This document shows, piece by piece, positions 1 through 12,110 of a stretch of DNA of 64,000 nucleotides. The position numbers and the translations under genes were made by a program. Origin of the DNA: Symbiodinium natans (lineage: Eukaryota; Sar; Dinophyceae; Suessiales; Symbiodiniaceae); the NCBI GenBank assembly GCA_905221605.1, contig CAJNDS010002412.1, forward strand, positions 2,083,929-2,147,928. Reading direction: 5' to 3'. The notes beneath the pieces were generated by a model. That model ran no database searches. It had not been told where the DNA came from and was given only the letters and a program-made list of their open reading frames with translations. The number at the start of each line of letters is the position of its first letter. The first letter of the stretch is position 1.

Positions 1-1616
1 CAGGGTTTTGGGGGTTCGTTTTTGCGTTTAGTTTAGGGCTCCTTCTGGGCTTTGGGGGGACTTCCTGGCTTAGGCATCAAGGTCTTCAGGGCATTAAGCC
101 GAAACACCAGCCTCCCCCTTCTGCCTTCTGCGATTGTAGAGTTTAGGGTTTAATTAGGGTTTAGGTGTGAGGTCCGAGGGCACGGCAAGAAGGTGAGTGC
201 ACTGCACAGCACGCTGCAGCCGCGCCAGCTGGGCACCCAAGCGAAGCTGTCCCCCCACCCCCCCCACCCCCCAAAGCCAATCCCTATGTACTCTTAAAGC
301 CGAAAGTCCTGAACCTTGAACAAGCCTAATGGAAGCCTGAGCCCTGTACTCCTGAACCTTATTTGACCCCGTACTGAGGCCGAGGTGACAGGAAAGTGTT
401 TGCACAAAACTGCTGAACCTTGAACCCTAAACCCCAAACCCTAAGCCCTAATCCCTAAACCCTAAACCCTAAACGTACACGGCCAACCTCTCACCAGGTG
501 TCCACTTCCACTCGCCTCCGCAGAAGAACTCCCGCTGGTATGCCGCTATGCGAAGGACCAATTCCACGGAGAAGAGAAAGGTGTAGACGTTTCGGAGAAC
601 CTTGGTTCAAAGGGTTTAGGGTTTCGGGTTTCGGGTTTAGGGTTCAGGGTTTAGGGTTCAGGGTTTGGGGTTTAAGCTTTAGGGTTTAGAGTTTAGGGTT
701 CAGGGCAAAGAACCCTGGTTCAGCCCTCAAACTATTAGATTAATTGGGCTGTTGGTTTCTCTTGTACTATGTCTGGTATCTATGCATTGTGTTAGCAGTG
801 TAGACGTTTCCGAGAACCTTGGTTCAAAGCTCCTTTATCGCCCGCCCTCAAACTACTACGAACACTTGCTTAAGAACCTCCCTCTCAAAGAGTGTTTTAA
901 ACATTCTGCTTTATAAAGGCAATATAGGGGTGTTTATCTTTCAATTTTGGGGTTTGTAAGCAAATTGCAGCCATCCCAAAACCCTGGCTGCAAGAGGCAG
1001 ACGCCCAGCTCCATTCAAAGTGCAGGGGGGCTGCAGAGTTCATGGTGCGCGAAGGCGAAGGGTTTCGGGTTTCGGGTTTCGGGTTTAGGGTTCAGGGTTC
1101 AGGGTTTAGGGTTTAAGCCGACTCAGGTGTTCTTGTTAAGGATGCATGCCTGGCCGGTGGAATCGAGTGCTTCGTTACAGACAGGGGTTCGGAGTCCTCC
1201 TTCGCACGAATGTTTAAGACCCTCCCGGGAAAGGCAAGTATTTGGCCAATCTGTAAGCCTGCAAGGTCCCACGGTTTGAGGGGTTCATCTCGATGTAAAA
1301 CCCCCTGAACTTGAGATATTCCCCAAATACTACCATACACGATAAGGAGAACTATGCAACAACGACAAGTCGAAGAAGTCATCCCTCAACCAAGAACATA
1401 CCACCAGATACGATAAGGAGAGAAGTATGAAAACAGTACAAGAGGCAAGCCGAAGAAACCCCAAAACCCTAAACCCCTAAAACCCCCAAAGCCCCAAAAC
1501 ACTTACCCTAAACCCCTAAACCCCTAAAACCCCCAAAGCCCCAAAACCCTAACCCTAAACCCCTAAACCCTAAACCCTAAACCCGTAAACCCCTAAACCC
1601 TAAACCCCCAACCAAG
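1..1616. other. Telomere-like arrays with no clear gene
   Basis: TTTAGGG-type blocks at 600-710 and 1060-1115, CCCTAAA-type at 420-475 and 1455-1610. A ~70 bp imperfect duplication (ACGATAAGGAGA) lies at 1325-1440. A short open piece near 1037-1061 (FMVREGEG) might be an exon. Confidence 0.6.
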
Positions 1617-1708
1617 GCAGCCTGGATGAGAATGGAGTTCTCGCCGTCATTGCTGAGATTCTCCTGGAGCGCTTCCAGAGGTTGACGTTGACTCTTAGGG
1701 ATCTCCAG
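1617..1708 (+). CDS. Exon-like island upstream of an EF-hand exon
   Basis: The open frame reads SLDENGVLAVIAEILLERFQ and a further helix ending RDLQ. The acceptor is CAAG|G. The end at CAG|GAAGGA assumes a GA donor, which joins the next island in phase. Telomere-like arrays lie on both sides. Possible first half of an EF-hand protein. Confidence 0.5.
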
Positions 1709-1873
1709 GAAGGAACTCGAAAGCTAGGGTTTAGGATTTAGGGTTTAGGGTTTGGGGTTTGGGGTTTAGGGCCAGTTTAGGGTTTAGGGTTTAGGGTTTA
1801 GGGTTTAGGGTTTAGGGTTTAGGGTTTAGGGTTTTGGAGCGCTTGCTGTGGGATGTGGTCGGGTTTTCTAGAG

Positions 1874-1931
1874 GAGGAGTTCCGCGCTGCTGCTCTGATC
1901 CTGCACTTCGATGCCGATGAAGACGGAGTTG
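1874..1931 (+). CDS. EF-hand exon of an unidentified gene
   Basis: It encodes EEFRAAALILHFDADEDGV. D-A-D-E-D-G is a canonical EF-hand loop start. The acceptor is TAGAG|G and the donor G|GTGAGG. The remainder of the gene could not be traced. Confidence 0.6.
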
Positions 1932-2228
1932 GTGAGGACGACGGTGGCCTTGCTCGGGTTTAGGGTTTAGGGTTTAGGGTTGAGGGTTGAGGGTTTAGGG
2001 TTTGGGGTTTAGGGTTCAGGGTTCCATGAGAATAGCCTACGACGCAGTACTACTGTAGGTTCTTACGGCACAACCGATTACTGACAGACCTTCAAGCAAA
2101 AACCGTTCCTTAAACCCTAAACCCTAAACCCCTAACCCCTAAACCCTAAACCCTAAACCCTAACCCTAAACCCTAACCCCTAAACCCCAACCCCAACCCC
2201 AAACCCTCAAACAGGGCGCGAAAAAGAG

Positions 2229-2303
2229 GTCGAACCCCGGATGGCCAACGACGTGGCGGACGCAGCTGCGGCCCTCCTGGCAAGTTTTAATGAAGCCTAC
2301 AGG
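2229..2303 (+). CDS. Exon-like island
   Basis: The 25 open codons include MANDVADAAAALLASFNEAY. The acceptor is AAGAG|G and the donor AGG|GCGCTG (GC type). It may belong to the same gene as the islands at 1.6-1.9 kb, but an intermediate exon would be needed. Confidence 0.45.
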
Positions 2304-3497
2304 GCGCTGGCTAGGGGTTTAGGGTTTAGGGTTTAGGGTTTATGGTTTTGGGTTTAGGGTTTATTGAAACTATTCAGGATTCAGGTCCGGGGAAAGTTTC
2401 GAGGAAAGTTTCGAGGAGTTTCGCTTTTTGGATTTTTTGAATAATTTCAAGTTACAGGGGGCTTGAGGGTTTAGGGTTTAGGGTTAAGGGTTTAGGGTGT
2501 AGGGTTCCATGTTCAGGAGGTCTTGAGTTCTTCGTCATGCCCTCCATCGCAGCTCAAGAGACCAAAAAAAGCTGAATCTGAGGGAAAATGCTCCTGGTGC
2601 CCCCTAATTCGGTAGGAAAATATTCTTCCCCGTATTTCTGCTCAAGGCGTCATCTCGGCGAACCGTTTCTTTGCAACAGATGCATGGACTTACTACCCTA
2701 GACCCTTTAGACAGGGCTTGAGATTCAAGAATGCCCCTGGCCCTGCTCATGAGCTGGGAATCTTGACGTTTTGTCAAGGCTTCCTAAACCCTGAACCCTA
2801 AACCCTAAACCCCGAACCCGAAACCCTTTTCGAACCTGTCCTTGGCCGAAGCGTGTGAGGCCCTAAGCCCTAAGCCCAGGCCCTAACCCCCCGAAGTAGG
2901 CAGCTTCAGTCAGCTTCTCCAAGCCCTAGGCTTCCAGGCCTCAGAGTCATGCGACTCCATGATGGACCTTCCGTCTCGGTTAGGGCTTAGGGCTTAGGGC
3001 TTAGGGCTTAGGGTTTAGGGTTTAGGGTTTAGGGTTTAGGGTTTAGGCTTTAGGCTTTAGGCTTTAGGGTTTAGGGTTTAGGGTGTAGGGTTTAGGGTTT
3101 CGGGTTTAGGGTTTAGGGTTTAGGGTTTAGGGTTTAGGGTTGTCGAAGTGGCCTGTGGACTCGTCTATAAGGAACCCAAGGCTCCAAACCCTCAACCCTA
3201 AGCCTTAAAACCGAAAAACCCTAAACCCAAGGGCTTAGGAGGTCGCAGCAAGTTTCTTCCGACTTTTCTTTGTTTTCTTGGGGGCCGGGGGGGGGGGGGG
3301 GGGGGCGGGATTTCCCTGAACCGCAGGTTTAGGGTTGAGGGCTCACAGGGTTCAACCCCGCGAGCCCTACCCTACACGCGTGGGTTTAGGGTTCAAGGGG
3401 CTCGGGGGCAAAAAGGGGTTTAGGGTTTAGGGTTTAGGGGTTAGGGTTTAGGGCCCTACACCCTACACCCCTTTTTGCCCCCGAACCCTTACAAAAC
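2304..3497. repeat. Telomere-like arrays
   Basis: Mainly TTTAGGG, with TTAGGGC variants at 2980-3065 and a long block to 3145. A run of 19 G at 3287-3305 follows. No gene seen. Confidence 0.75.
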
Positions 3498-3601
3498 CCT
3501 AAGAAGGCCGAGCGGCATGCGGATCTTGTGCTTTATGGCCTCGTCGGCATCCACATTGGCTGCGCCTTCCTTCAGCGACAAGTCGAACTGCGTGAAGGTG
3601 C
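3498..3601 (-). CDS. Exon-like island, minus strand
   Basis: The 104 bp open piece encodes TFTQFDLSLKEGAANVDAD and continues to a basic stretch. The acceptor is CCAG|G and the donor AGG|GTTTTG, where the telomere-like array begins. Family not recognised. Confidence 0.5.
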
Positions 3602-5738
3602 CTGGATTTGTGCTGTGGGGCTGTGGGGTTTAGGGTTTAGGGGTCTAGGGGTTCAGGCTTAGGGTTGTGGTTTGGGGTTTAGGGTTTTGGTTTACGGTTT
3701 GGGGCCTGGGGTTTAGGGCTTAGGGTTTGGGATCTATGGTTTGGGGTTTAGGGTTTGGGGTCAAGGGTTTGGGGTTTGGGCTTTGGGGGTTCAGAGCTTA
3801 GGGTGGTTTCTTTGTGGTTGAGTGGGGGTGCTTTTGGGGGGAGGACCCTGAGAATGAAGCCCTGAATCCTGAACTTGACATCGCACGCTTCCATGCGTCA
3901 AAATGGGCCTCTGAGGAGGTTTCCGAAATTGGGGGGGGGGGGGGGGGGGGGGGACCTTCTCGGGGTCCTCATGATAAGGTAATCCTACTATTTGGGGACT
4001 GTATTAGGGGCCCCCGATTTTCGCAAACAACCATATTGGGACGCAGGGATATCATAACCCTGTGTGCATCCGGACTTGATTGCGTCGGCCGGGAAAGTCA
4101 TCATAACCCTAAACCTTTTTTGCATCTACAGTCCTAAATCCTAACAGCCTTTGTGAAGCGTGGACTGTGGTCGGCGCCAGCACACCATAAGATGGACACT
4201 TCTCACCACCCTAAATCCTAAGTTCGGACCCACAGCAGAAATCGCGAATACTTCCAAACAAATCCCCGAGTCCTTGGGCTTCGGGTTGGGTTGGGCTTGC
4301 CATGTTTGGGGCTCTAGGGGCTTCGGGATTTAGGTTTACAGTAGGGTTCGGGGGTTCTGGGTTTAGAGGGCTCGGGGCTTCCGAGTTTAGGGTTTAAGGC
4401 AAGGGGAATCTGGGTTTAGGGTGAGGGGCTTCTGGGTTCGGGTTTGGGGCTTGAGTTTGCGGGCGTGGGGTCACACTGCCTTGCAACCCTCAAACATCCC
4501 GTGGCTCACTAGTTTCGCGAGCTCTCAGGGTCTCACATGGGGCGCCAGCTCCCTATCGTTTCAGGTTTAGGGTTTAGGGTTTAGGGTTTAGGGTTTAGGG
4601 TTTAGGGTTTAGGGTTTAGGGTTTAGGGTTTAGGGTTTAGGGTTTAGGAAGCTTCGGGGGTGTTGGGGTGTAGGGAGTTGCTCTGCCCACAACATCGTGC
4701 CCCTGAAGCCGGCAAGGCACTGAAGAGCTTCGGCGTGAATCCACCCTGTTCTCGCACCCTAAACCCTAAACCCTAAACCCTAGGCTTTTGGGAGGTGAGA
4801 AGGAGGGGGGGGGGGGGGGGGGTAAGGGATGGGTTGAGCAAGCCGAGACCCCAGACCGCAAACCCAAACTCTTGGGTCTGCTGTTCCATCATGTACTAAA
4901 GTCCACAAATCCTAAACCCGCAACCCTAAATGCCCTAAATGCCCTGAATGCCTTGAACCAAGTGGGGTGAGGGGACTTGTGACTTCAGATTGAGAGTCAG
5001 TTCCTCCAGCACTCTTAGGCTTGGGTCTTAGGGCTTCTTAGGCTTCTTAAGGCCTTTAGGGTCTTCGGGTTCAGGCTTTAGGGGTTGAGGGGTTTAGGGA
5101 CCCTAAACCCTAAACCCTAAACCCTAAACTCAAAAACCCTAAACCCTAAACCCTAAACCCTACACCGGTATTTCGGACCTGAAAGGCTATGGCAACCTGC
5201 AAGCTTGTCCCCAGCACTCTGCCCCCGAGGCTTCTGGAGACCGCAAAGCCGGCTTGGGGTTCAGGGTTTAGGGTTTAGGGTTTAGGCTTTCGGGTTTAGG
5301 GTTTAGGGTTTAGGGTTTCGGGTTTCGGGTTTAGGGCTAATTAGGGTTCCTGACCAACCCCAAACCCCACCGACTTGCCTCCTAAACCGTGAACTCCGCA
5401 CTTCGAACCTTCAACCCAAGAGGCTCATCAGATGAGCCGAGCTCAGTACCATCGGACCGCAAGTCATCCCGCAATTTTAGGGTGCTTAATGAGAGTTCAG
5501 GGGGGGATAAGTAACCCAAGGTTCCCACAGACCCCCTACGAATTACTCAAAGAGGCTCCCCAAGCTGCCTTAAGATTCCCTAGCTACCTACCCCCCCACG
5601 AACCCCCCCTCCCTTAAGGACCAACCCTACACCCCTAAACCCTAAACTCTGAACCCTAAACCCTAAACCCTAAACCCTAAACCCTAAACCCTAAACCCTA
5701 AACCCTAAACCCTAAACCCTACTCAGAATCCTTATAAG
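3602..5738. repeat. Telomere-like arrays and polyG tracts
   Basis: A pure TTTAGGG block lies at 4564-4647 and CCCTAAA at 5636-5720. PolyG runs occur at 3930-3953 and 4805-4822. A dispersed non-telomeric repeat with CTACTATTTGGGG is at 3960-4050. No gene supported. Confidence 0.65.
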
Positions 5739-5842
5739 GTGAGTTGAACCCCATGAAGCTGGCCCAAGGGACCCGGGTCTTTCGGTGCTGCAAGGGTGGA
5801 GGCCGCGAGGCAGCCGCCAGGTCATGGGACGTGCCTTTGCAG
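5739..5842 (+). CDS. Exon-like island whose donor abuts a TTTAGGG array
   Basis: The open frame includes ELNPMKLAQGTRVFRCCKGG and ends SWDVPLQ. The acceptor is ATAAG|G. The donor CAG|GTTTAGGG is formed by the first telomere-like unit itself. Family not recognised. Confidence 0.55.
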
Positions 5843-5940
5843 GTTTAGGGGTTTAGGGTTTAGGAAGAAAGGTTGGAGCCCTAAACCCTAAACCCTAAAC
5901 CCTAAACCCTAATCCCCAAACCAGCACCCTCAAGCTGCAG

Positions 5941-5981
5941 AGATGCGAGAGATGCGCTCGCTGATGCGCTTGGCCTGGGAA
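5941..5981 (+). CDS. Short exon-like island
   Basis: It encodes MREMRSLMRLAWE after two bases. The acceptor is CTGCAG and the donor GAA|GTGGTT. The phase does not match the preceding island, so another exon or a different gene is implied. Confidence 0.4.
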
Positions 5982-5999
5982 GTGGTTGGGGTTTATGGG

Positions 6000-6900
6000 G
6001 GTTTAGGGTTTAGGGTTAGGGTTTAGGGTTATAGCGTTCTAGGGCGGTAGGGTTATAGGGATATAGGGTTCTAGGGTTGTAGGGTTACAGGGTTATACGG
6101 TTCTAGGGCTATAGGGTCATAGGGTTATAGGGTTATAGGGTTGTAGGGTTGTAGGGTTAGGGTTTTTTTCTCCCGCAGGGGTTAGGGTTTAGGGTTCATT
6201 TAGATCAACCAGTCGGTCGAGCGGTCGCTCAGGCCAGTCCAAGGTCAAGGGATCGGAGTTCTAAATCCGGGCTTCTGCTGTATGATCTGAGGGGGACGCG
6301 CGATCCACGCAAGAAACACACCCAATCCTTTAGGATCTGGGTTTTAGGACCCCTTCTTGTGGAAATTTAGGATGCCCCAAAGGCCCCGTGCCAGTTTGCA
6401 CATGGGCTGGGGCGTCTGCGAGAATAGGGTTTTAGAGTGTAGAGGTATAGGGCTTTAGAGTGTACAGGGAACATGGAGCTGGGGCTCAGAGATTGGGCTT
6501 TTCGTGTGCGCACACGCACATGCGCACGCATGCGCGGATCAGGCACATCAGCCGCAACCATGCGCTTCGAGAGTGGTTGACATTCACGTGCCCTCCGATG
6601 TGAACCCCGAAACCCTAAACTCCTCGTAGCAAACGCTATAACCCTGAACCGACCCGACAACCCAAAAAACATCCAAGCCCGGCGCCTCCGGCATGGAGTG
6701 CGTGTGGGCAGACTGGAGGACCCTCTGCAGCATGGCATCTTGCTTGTCCAGCCTTGCCAGGACCTGCTTGGTGGTTGCTAGGGTGAGCCTCTGAACCCTA
6801 AACCCATGTCAACCCTAAACCCTAAACCCTAAACCCTAAGCCCTAAACCCTAAACCCTAAACCCTAAACCCTAAACCCGAATCCTAAACCCTGATTGGGA
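6000..6900. repeat. TTATAGGG variant array and CCCTAAA block
   Basis: 6030-6160 is a degenerate TATAGGGT(T) array; 6806-6895 is a CCCTAAA block. Between them no supported gene. Confidence 0.65.
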
Positions 6901-6929
6901 TGGGGTGTAGGAAGGGTTTTTGGGAGGGC

Positions 6930-6979
6930 TCCAGGCTTTGAAGGGCGCGCTCAGCGGCATGGCCCCAAGACTCCGCGGC
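6930..6979 (-). CDS. Exon-like island, minus strand
   Basis: It encodes AAESWGHAAERALQSL, a clear amphipathic helix. The acceptor is CCTCAG|G and the inferred donor GA|GCCCTC (GC type). Family not recognised. Confidence 0.45.
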
Positions 6980-7042
6980 CTGAGGTTAGGACAACAAACC
7001 CTGGCCCCGTTCCCCGAGTCTAGGGTTCCAAGTGTGGGCCCT

Positions 7043-7393
7043 TAACTTGGGTTTAGGGTTTAGGGTTTAGGGTTTAGGGTTTAGGGCTTAGGGTTTAGAG
7101 TTCAGGGTTCAGGGTTCAGGGTTTAGGGTTTAGGGTTTAGGGTTTAGGGTTTAGGGTTTAGGATTTAGGGCCTTTAATACGCTGTATAGAATAGGGGTCC
7201 ATACTTCGGATCCCTATCGACAAGGGTACGAAAACCATACGAAGGGCCCGTGGTTCTAACCTCAGACCGAAGAGTGGGCTTAGGGGTTCGAGAATCCCCA
7301 CCAAGAATACAGGGTTTAGGGTTTAGGGTTTAGGGTTTAGGGTTTAGGGTTTAGGGTTTAGGGTTTAGGGTTTAGGGTTTAGGGTTTAGGGTT
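7043..7393 (+). repeat. Two TTTAGGG arrays around a unique segment
   Basis: Arrays at 7043-7172 and 7311-7393 enclose 138 bp of unique DNA without an open frame that I would support. Confidence 0.8.
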
Positions 7394-7639
7394 TAAGAGT
7401 CTAGGGGCCTTATGCAGCAAGAGGGGAGCATTTAGGGTCAACTTTCAGACAGGGGGGGAGTGTCCAGCACTCAGGGTTTAGAGTTTAGGGATTGCCCAGG
7501 GCTCCGATTTTAAGAGCTGTGAGCTACAGCCGTCACCAACCCAACGCGCAAGCGGCGCCCGAACCCCCCCCCCCCCCTTGATGAGGTTTAAAGCTTAGGG
7601 GCTTAGGGTTTTGGATCTAGGGTTGTTTAGGACACACAC

Positions 7640-10080
7640 ACACACACAGAGTCGCGATTCGACCTGGAAACTCAAAAAGCCTGTGACAAACCCAAAGCCA
7701 GAAGATCAGACATTTAGGGGGCCCGAGGTTCCTAGGTTCAGGGTTTTGGGGTTGGGGTTTAGGGTTCCTAGGTTCAGGATTTTGGGGTGCAGGCCCCCAA
7801 TAAGCCATCGGAAATGGAAATCAAGACGACCCTCTTAAGCCCACAAGGGAGAAGGTAACACATCCCAAGGTGTTGGGTTACGAACCAGGTTTAAGGTTGG
7901 AGTCCAGGGTTTAGGGTTCTCACTTTTGAGCCCTAAACATCACCGGCCTCAGCGTGGTTGTGCTTCACACGGTTGTGCAGCGTCTCAAAGTGCTCCGCGC
8001 CTTAGAGGCGCAGCTGCAGGCCCGTGGTTTTCTTGTGTCTTGGGCTTAAGGGGGTCCCCTTCCCGATTTGCATGCATCCTCCTCGCGCACGGGGGGGGCG
8101 TGCTAATCTTCGCTGCGCCGATCCAATTCTACAGGCTTGTGTTTGCTTTTGCACAGCTGGGGCGCAGCCACATCGCGGGGATGCCCACGAGAGAAAGTGA
8201 GAGAGAGGGAGGGAGAGAGAGAGAGAGAGAGAGCGAGGGAGCGAGCGAGCGAGCCAACCATGGATGACCCGGAGCTAACCACCACGAAGAAAAAATTATG
8301 AACACCAGGAGCACCGGCTGGTACCTAGCGCACAGATCCTGCTTTTGCGTGACCCTCTCACTAACTACTTGCAAAACAAACCTACTACTTGCAGCAGGCC
8401 TCTTCTTCAGCACATCTGCAACAGTTCCCGTACACCTCTGCCTAGGGCCTTCACACCTAACCACCGCTGCAACTTTGCGTCCCGAATGTAGCCAAGTTGC
8501 GAGCATCCAAAGCCGGATCTGGCCGGGGGGGCAACAGTCGGCTCAGAAATATTGCACTAAAAGGGCTCCTGCACGGTACACATTATCATATTGATGAAGT
8601 CCTCCTACTTACAGCAGGAAAGACCTTCAGATCAGGTGTCGTCTGTAGGTCCCAGGCTGGCTTGCTGCATTTGAGGGTGGTGGTTGGGAGGGAAGTAGAA
8701 AGGCTCATTCATTGCAGGTGCTTGCAAGTTCTTAGTGAGGAAATCGAGAACCGGCTCCTTGTCAGCTACAGTCAGGTACATCAGCTTAAGGAATCCCTGC
8801 GGAAAACCTCGATTCCTAGCCCCAAGTTCCGGGCTAAAGCAACGAAATTCTGAGCTTCCTCTAGTTCCTACTTTCCACAACAGCACCAAGGGACCCACAC
8901 CCTAATGCCATCCATCCCCCCCCCCCCTCGTCTGCGCAAGACCCTGAGCCCTGTTTCGTGTTGGAGCTAAAATTTGTTCTCCAACCCGGCAGCTTAAGAA
9001 ATCCACTTCGGATTTAAGCTTGGCCCTCAGCCGAGGGTCCGGATGGCAGAAAAACTTAGCCCCAAATATGGTTATTTCCAAAATAACCATAGGAGTCTCC
9101 CCTTATATACCCCAAATACTATAACTACAATCTTTGCTATAGGAACCCCAAAATAGGAAATATCCATATCCCAACAGTCCCCGAACCTCCTCTGGCCTTT
9201 AAGCAGCGCCCGCAGCTCTTCGATAGTGGAGTCGTTTGACTGGCGCCCTGCACACATTTTTTTTGGGGTTTCAGGTTTGGGGGACGATTGGGGCCCTTGA
9301 TGAAGTCCTCTTTTTTTTTTGAGGCATGGAACCGGAGCCTTTAAGCTCTCAGCCCCAAGCCCTGAGCTTGAGCGCAAGTGGGGGAGACACATTGCTATCA
9401 CGAGGGGGATCCTACTGCAGCCAAAGGATCCGCAAACCCTCCCTTCCTCAAGTGGCCCCTTGAAGACGAGTTTTGACTATCTACAGGGGGACACCTAAAC
9501 TCCCTAGGCTTCGGAATCCCTAACCCTAAACCCCGAATCCCTAAACCCCCCCAAAGCCCCAAAACCCCGCCTGGTCGGACAGCCTGCGCGCGGTGGGGTG
9601 ACTCTGGCGGACTCTCCCGGTTGCCTGCATAGAGTTTAGGGTTTAGGGTTTAGGGTTCAGGGGGTCAAGGGCCTAGCGATTCGGGTTTTGATGGAAGGCG
9701 ACATCTGTGACTGAACCCTAAACCCTTTCTGCAGCCCCAAACCCCAAAACTCCAAACCCTGAAGCCCAACAGCCTGAAACCTGAACCCTAAACTCGTTTG
9801 TTTCGTGATTCTTACATGCTTCTATTCTTGCTTGAGACCAACCTGCAGAATGTGTTGTATCTTTGAATGCATCATTGATAAGGGGTAAGGGTCTATGGGG
9901 TCTAGGCTGTGCGGCTGTACCCACCTGTTCTAAGATTTGTATTTGTTGACAGGTTGCATAACAAAAGACTCCGAAAAGGCTGGTTGCATATCTTCATTGT
10001 TGTTCTTATTTGATTTTGGAACATATGTAATTTAATTCTTGGCTTATGTAAGGCCAGTCTTCATCACTATCTTCTTCACC
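7640..10080. other. Mostly unique DNA without a supported gene
   Basis: Contains a CA run (7630-7647), a GA run (8195-8235), poly-C at 8919-8929 and a T10 run near 9310. Open frames exist but overlap simple repeats and show no motif. A copy of the dispersed TAGTATTTGGGG repeat lies inverted near 9098-9120. Confidence 0.5.
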
Positions 10081-10341
10081 TGATGATTCAATAACATCTA
10101 GTGGCGCGACCGGCTGTGAACACGTTTAAAGTCAGCTTCAACCCAGTTGCTTTGTCTGGAAGGACGAAGGAAGCAGCATTTGTTTGCTTCCCGCTGGCTG
10201 AACGAACGTCCGCGTGTCACCACGTCACATGCTTTCAATGGGCCGTGACCACCAAAGATCGCATCGGAACGTCTTCGAATATGGCAAGCCAACCCTGCTT
10301 TAAAAATGCAAGCACATACGACATATACAACCCCTGTAAAT

Positions 10342-10438
10342 TGGGATATTCCCCTTTATGCTAACAATCCTCAAGAGGGATCATCGTTACCCCATTTGTA
10401 ATACATCAGGCCTGTTAGTATACGTGGGGAACATCCCA
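10342..10438. mobile_element. MITE-like element, copy 1
   Basis: 97 bp bounded by TGGGATATTCCCC and its near inverse GGGGAACATCCCA, with inner ends ATGCTAACA and TGTTAGTAT also paired. No coding capacity. Confidence 0.65.
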
Positions 10439-10987
10439 ACCTATAAACTACCCTAAGCCCTGAAGAAACAAACTTTAAACCCGCAAACAAACCCTAGGCT
10501 TGGACTTCTTCCCCCCCCCCCTCAACCCTAAACCCTGACCCCTTACCCTTAAACCCGAAACCCACCCCCTCCATGCCTCCCGGCAATGCTGGCGGCGGCG
10601 GCATTGCTGGACCGCGGGCAAGGAAGCAACACCCACCCCCAAGCCCTCAACTCTCAACCCTCAAGCCCTAGACCTTGTAGACCCTGAACCCTAAATCCTA
10701 AACCCTGAACGCTCTTATCCTGCTTTGAATGGATTTTGTTGATGCTCGGGTTTGGAGGGGCGACCGGCAGAGTGGAGGAAGGTCCGTCGCAGACCTGCCG
10801 TGAGCTCGACGAGCCCAAAGAAGGGATGGCAAGGACTCGAAATGAGGGTTTAGGGTTTGTTTAGGGTTTTTAGGCTTTAGGGTTTAGGGTTTCGGGTTTA
10901 GGGTTTAGGGTTTAGGGTTCCGGGTCCAGGGTTTAGGGTTAGCGGCTTGAGGGGGGTGTGGGGTTTAAGGGGTTAGGGCTTTAGGGT

Positions 10988-11086
10988 TGGAATGTTCCAC
11001 CTTCTACTACTAGTCCTTAATAGGGACTATAGTACCCCTATTATCATCCCGATTAAGGGCCGCTAGTAAGTATAAGGGAACATCTC
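10988..11086. mobile_element. MITE-like element, copy 2 (diverged)
   Basis: Starts TGGAATGTTCCACC, ends GGGAACATCTC. Shares ACTACTAGTCCTTA with copy 3. Confidence 0.5.
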
Positions 11087-11567
11087 GTGCCGAACCCACA
11101 AAAGCCCAGTGGGCTTCGTGGAGCCTATGAGGTCAATCGTGCACTACCAAGAGCTCGGAGCTAGAACTGGTGGCTGGCTCCAGGTCATGACCTTACACTA
11201 CCCTCTCCTCCTTCCCTCATTCCCCCCGTACCCCCTACCCCCTTACCCCTTAGCCGAATTTCATCCCGTCTAAACGCGAAGACCTGCACCAATAACTCTC
11301 TCCAACACCTTAAGAAAGCTTCGAGGAATCCCCGCAATTCCCCCCTAAACCTTAGACCCTAACCCTAAACCCTAAACCCACAAGAGAACAACAACAGGCA
11401 AAAAAAGAAAAACGCACTTTTCGGGTGCATGCTTGCAGCTTTTGCTGCAGAAGAGACACTCCCGGAGATTGTGGACATCTCTTGCAAGACCTGAAGTGCC
11501 CAAAACCCTAAACCCCAAACCCTAAACCCTAAACCCTAAACCCCCTAAACCCTAAACCCTAAACGGC

Positions 11568-11698
11568 CGTCCTCCGGAAGTGCTATTTGAAAGGTTGGCG
11601 TGCTCGGGAAGCCTTCGCTCTTCGCAAAATCGCGGGAAGCTACCAGGACTTCGACCTGGTCCAAGAGGGGCCCCCTTCGTTCTCCAGCCGTCTCCAGC
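11568..11698 (-). CDS. Exon-like island, minus strand
   Basis: An open 131 bp piece includes LLDQVEVLVASRDFAKSEGF. The acceptor is GGTAG|G and a GC donor is inferred. The opposite strand is also open and protein-like, so the strand is not certain. Confidence 0.4.
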
Positions 11699-11949
11699 CT
11701 ACCAAAAGGGTGCGTTGCCCTAAACCCTAAACCGTAAACCCTTTTCACAAGGGGCTCGACTGCTGCCCTTTCTGCCCAGACCGCCCCCACAAAACCGTAA
11801 ACCCTAAACCCTGTATTTAGGGTTTCTGCTTGAGGGTTGTGAAGTGCCCTGAAACGCTTTGAGTGGAACCCTAAACCCGAAACCCCAAACCAACCCTAAA
11901 CCCTTAACCCTAAACGCTAAACCCTAAACCCTAAACCTGCCACATGAAA

Positions 11950-12045
11950 CCGGGCGGCTGGGAGAGGGAGCCCAAGACGTGTGAAACATGAGACGATGGG
12001 CCTCCTCGCTCATGAGGCCGGCGTCCGGAGCCCCATCCATGTCGG
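11950..12045 (-). CDS. Exon-like island, minus strand (approximate ends)
   Basis: The open frame reads PDAGLMSEEAHRLMFHTSW. An AG|G acceptor lies inside it at GCGAG|GAGGCC, so the true exon may be shorter. Telomere-like arrays flank both sides. Confidence 0.35.
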
Positions 12046-12049
12046 GGCA

Positions 12050-12110
12050 TAGGGTTTAGGGTTTAGGGTTTAGGGTTTAGGGTTTAGGGTTTAGGGTTTA
12101 GGGCTTCAAG
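12050..12110 (+). repeat. TTTAGGG array
   Basis: About eight pure units, next to the exon-like island at 11950-12045. Confidence 0.85.

Noticed and set aside
498-1279. Frames containing repeated GFRV or GLGFRV
   Set aside because: These are translated TTTAGGG variants; the same strings recur across the window.
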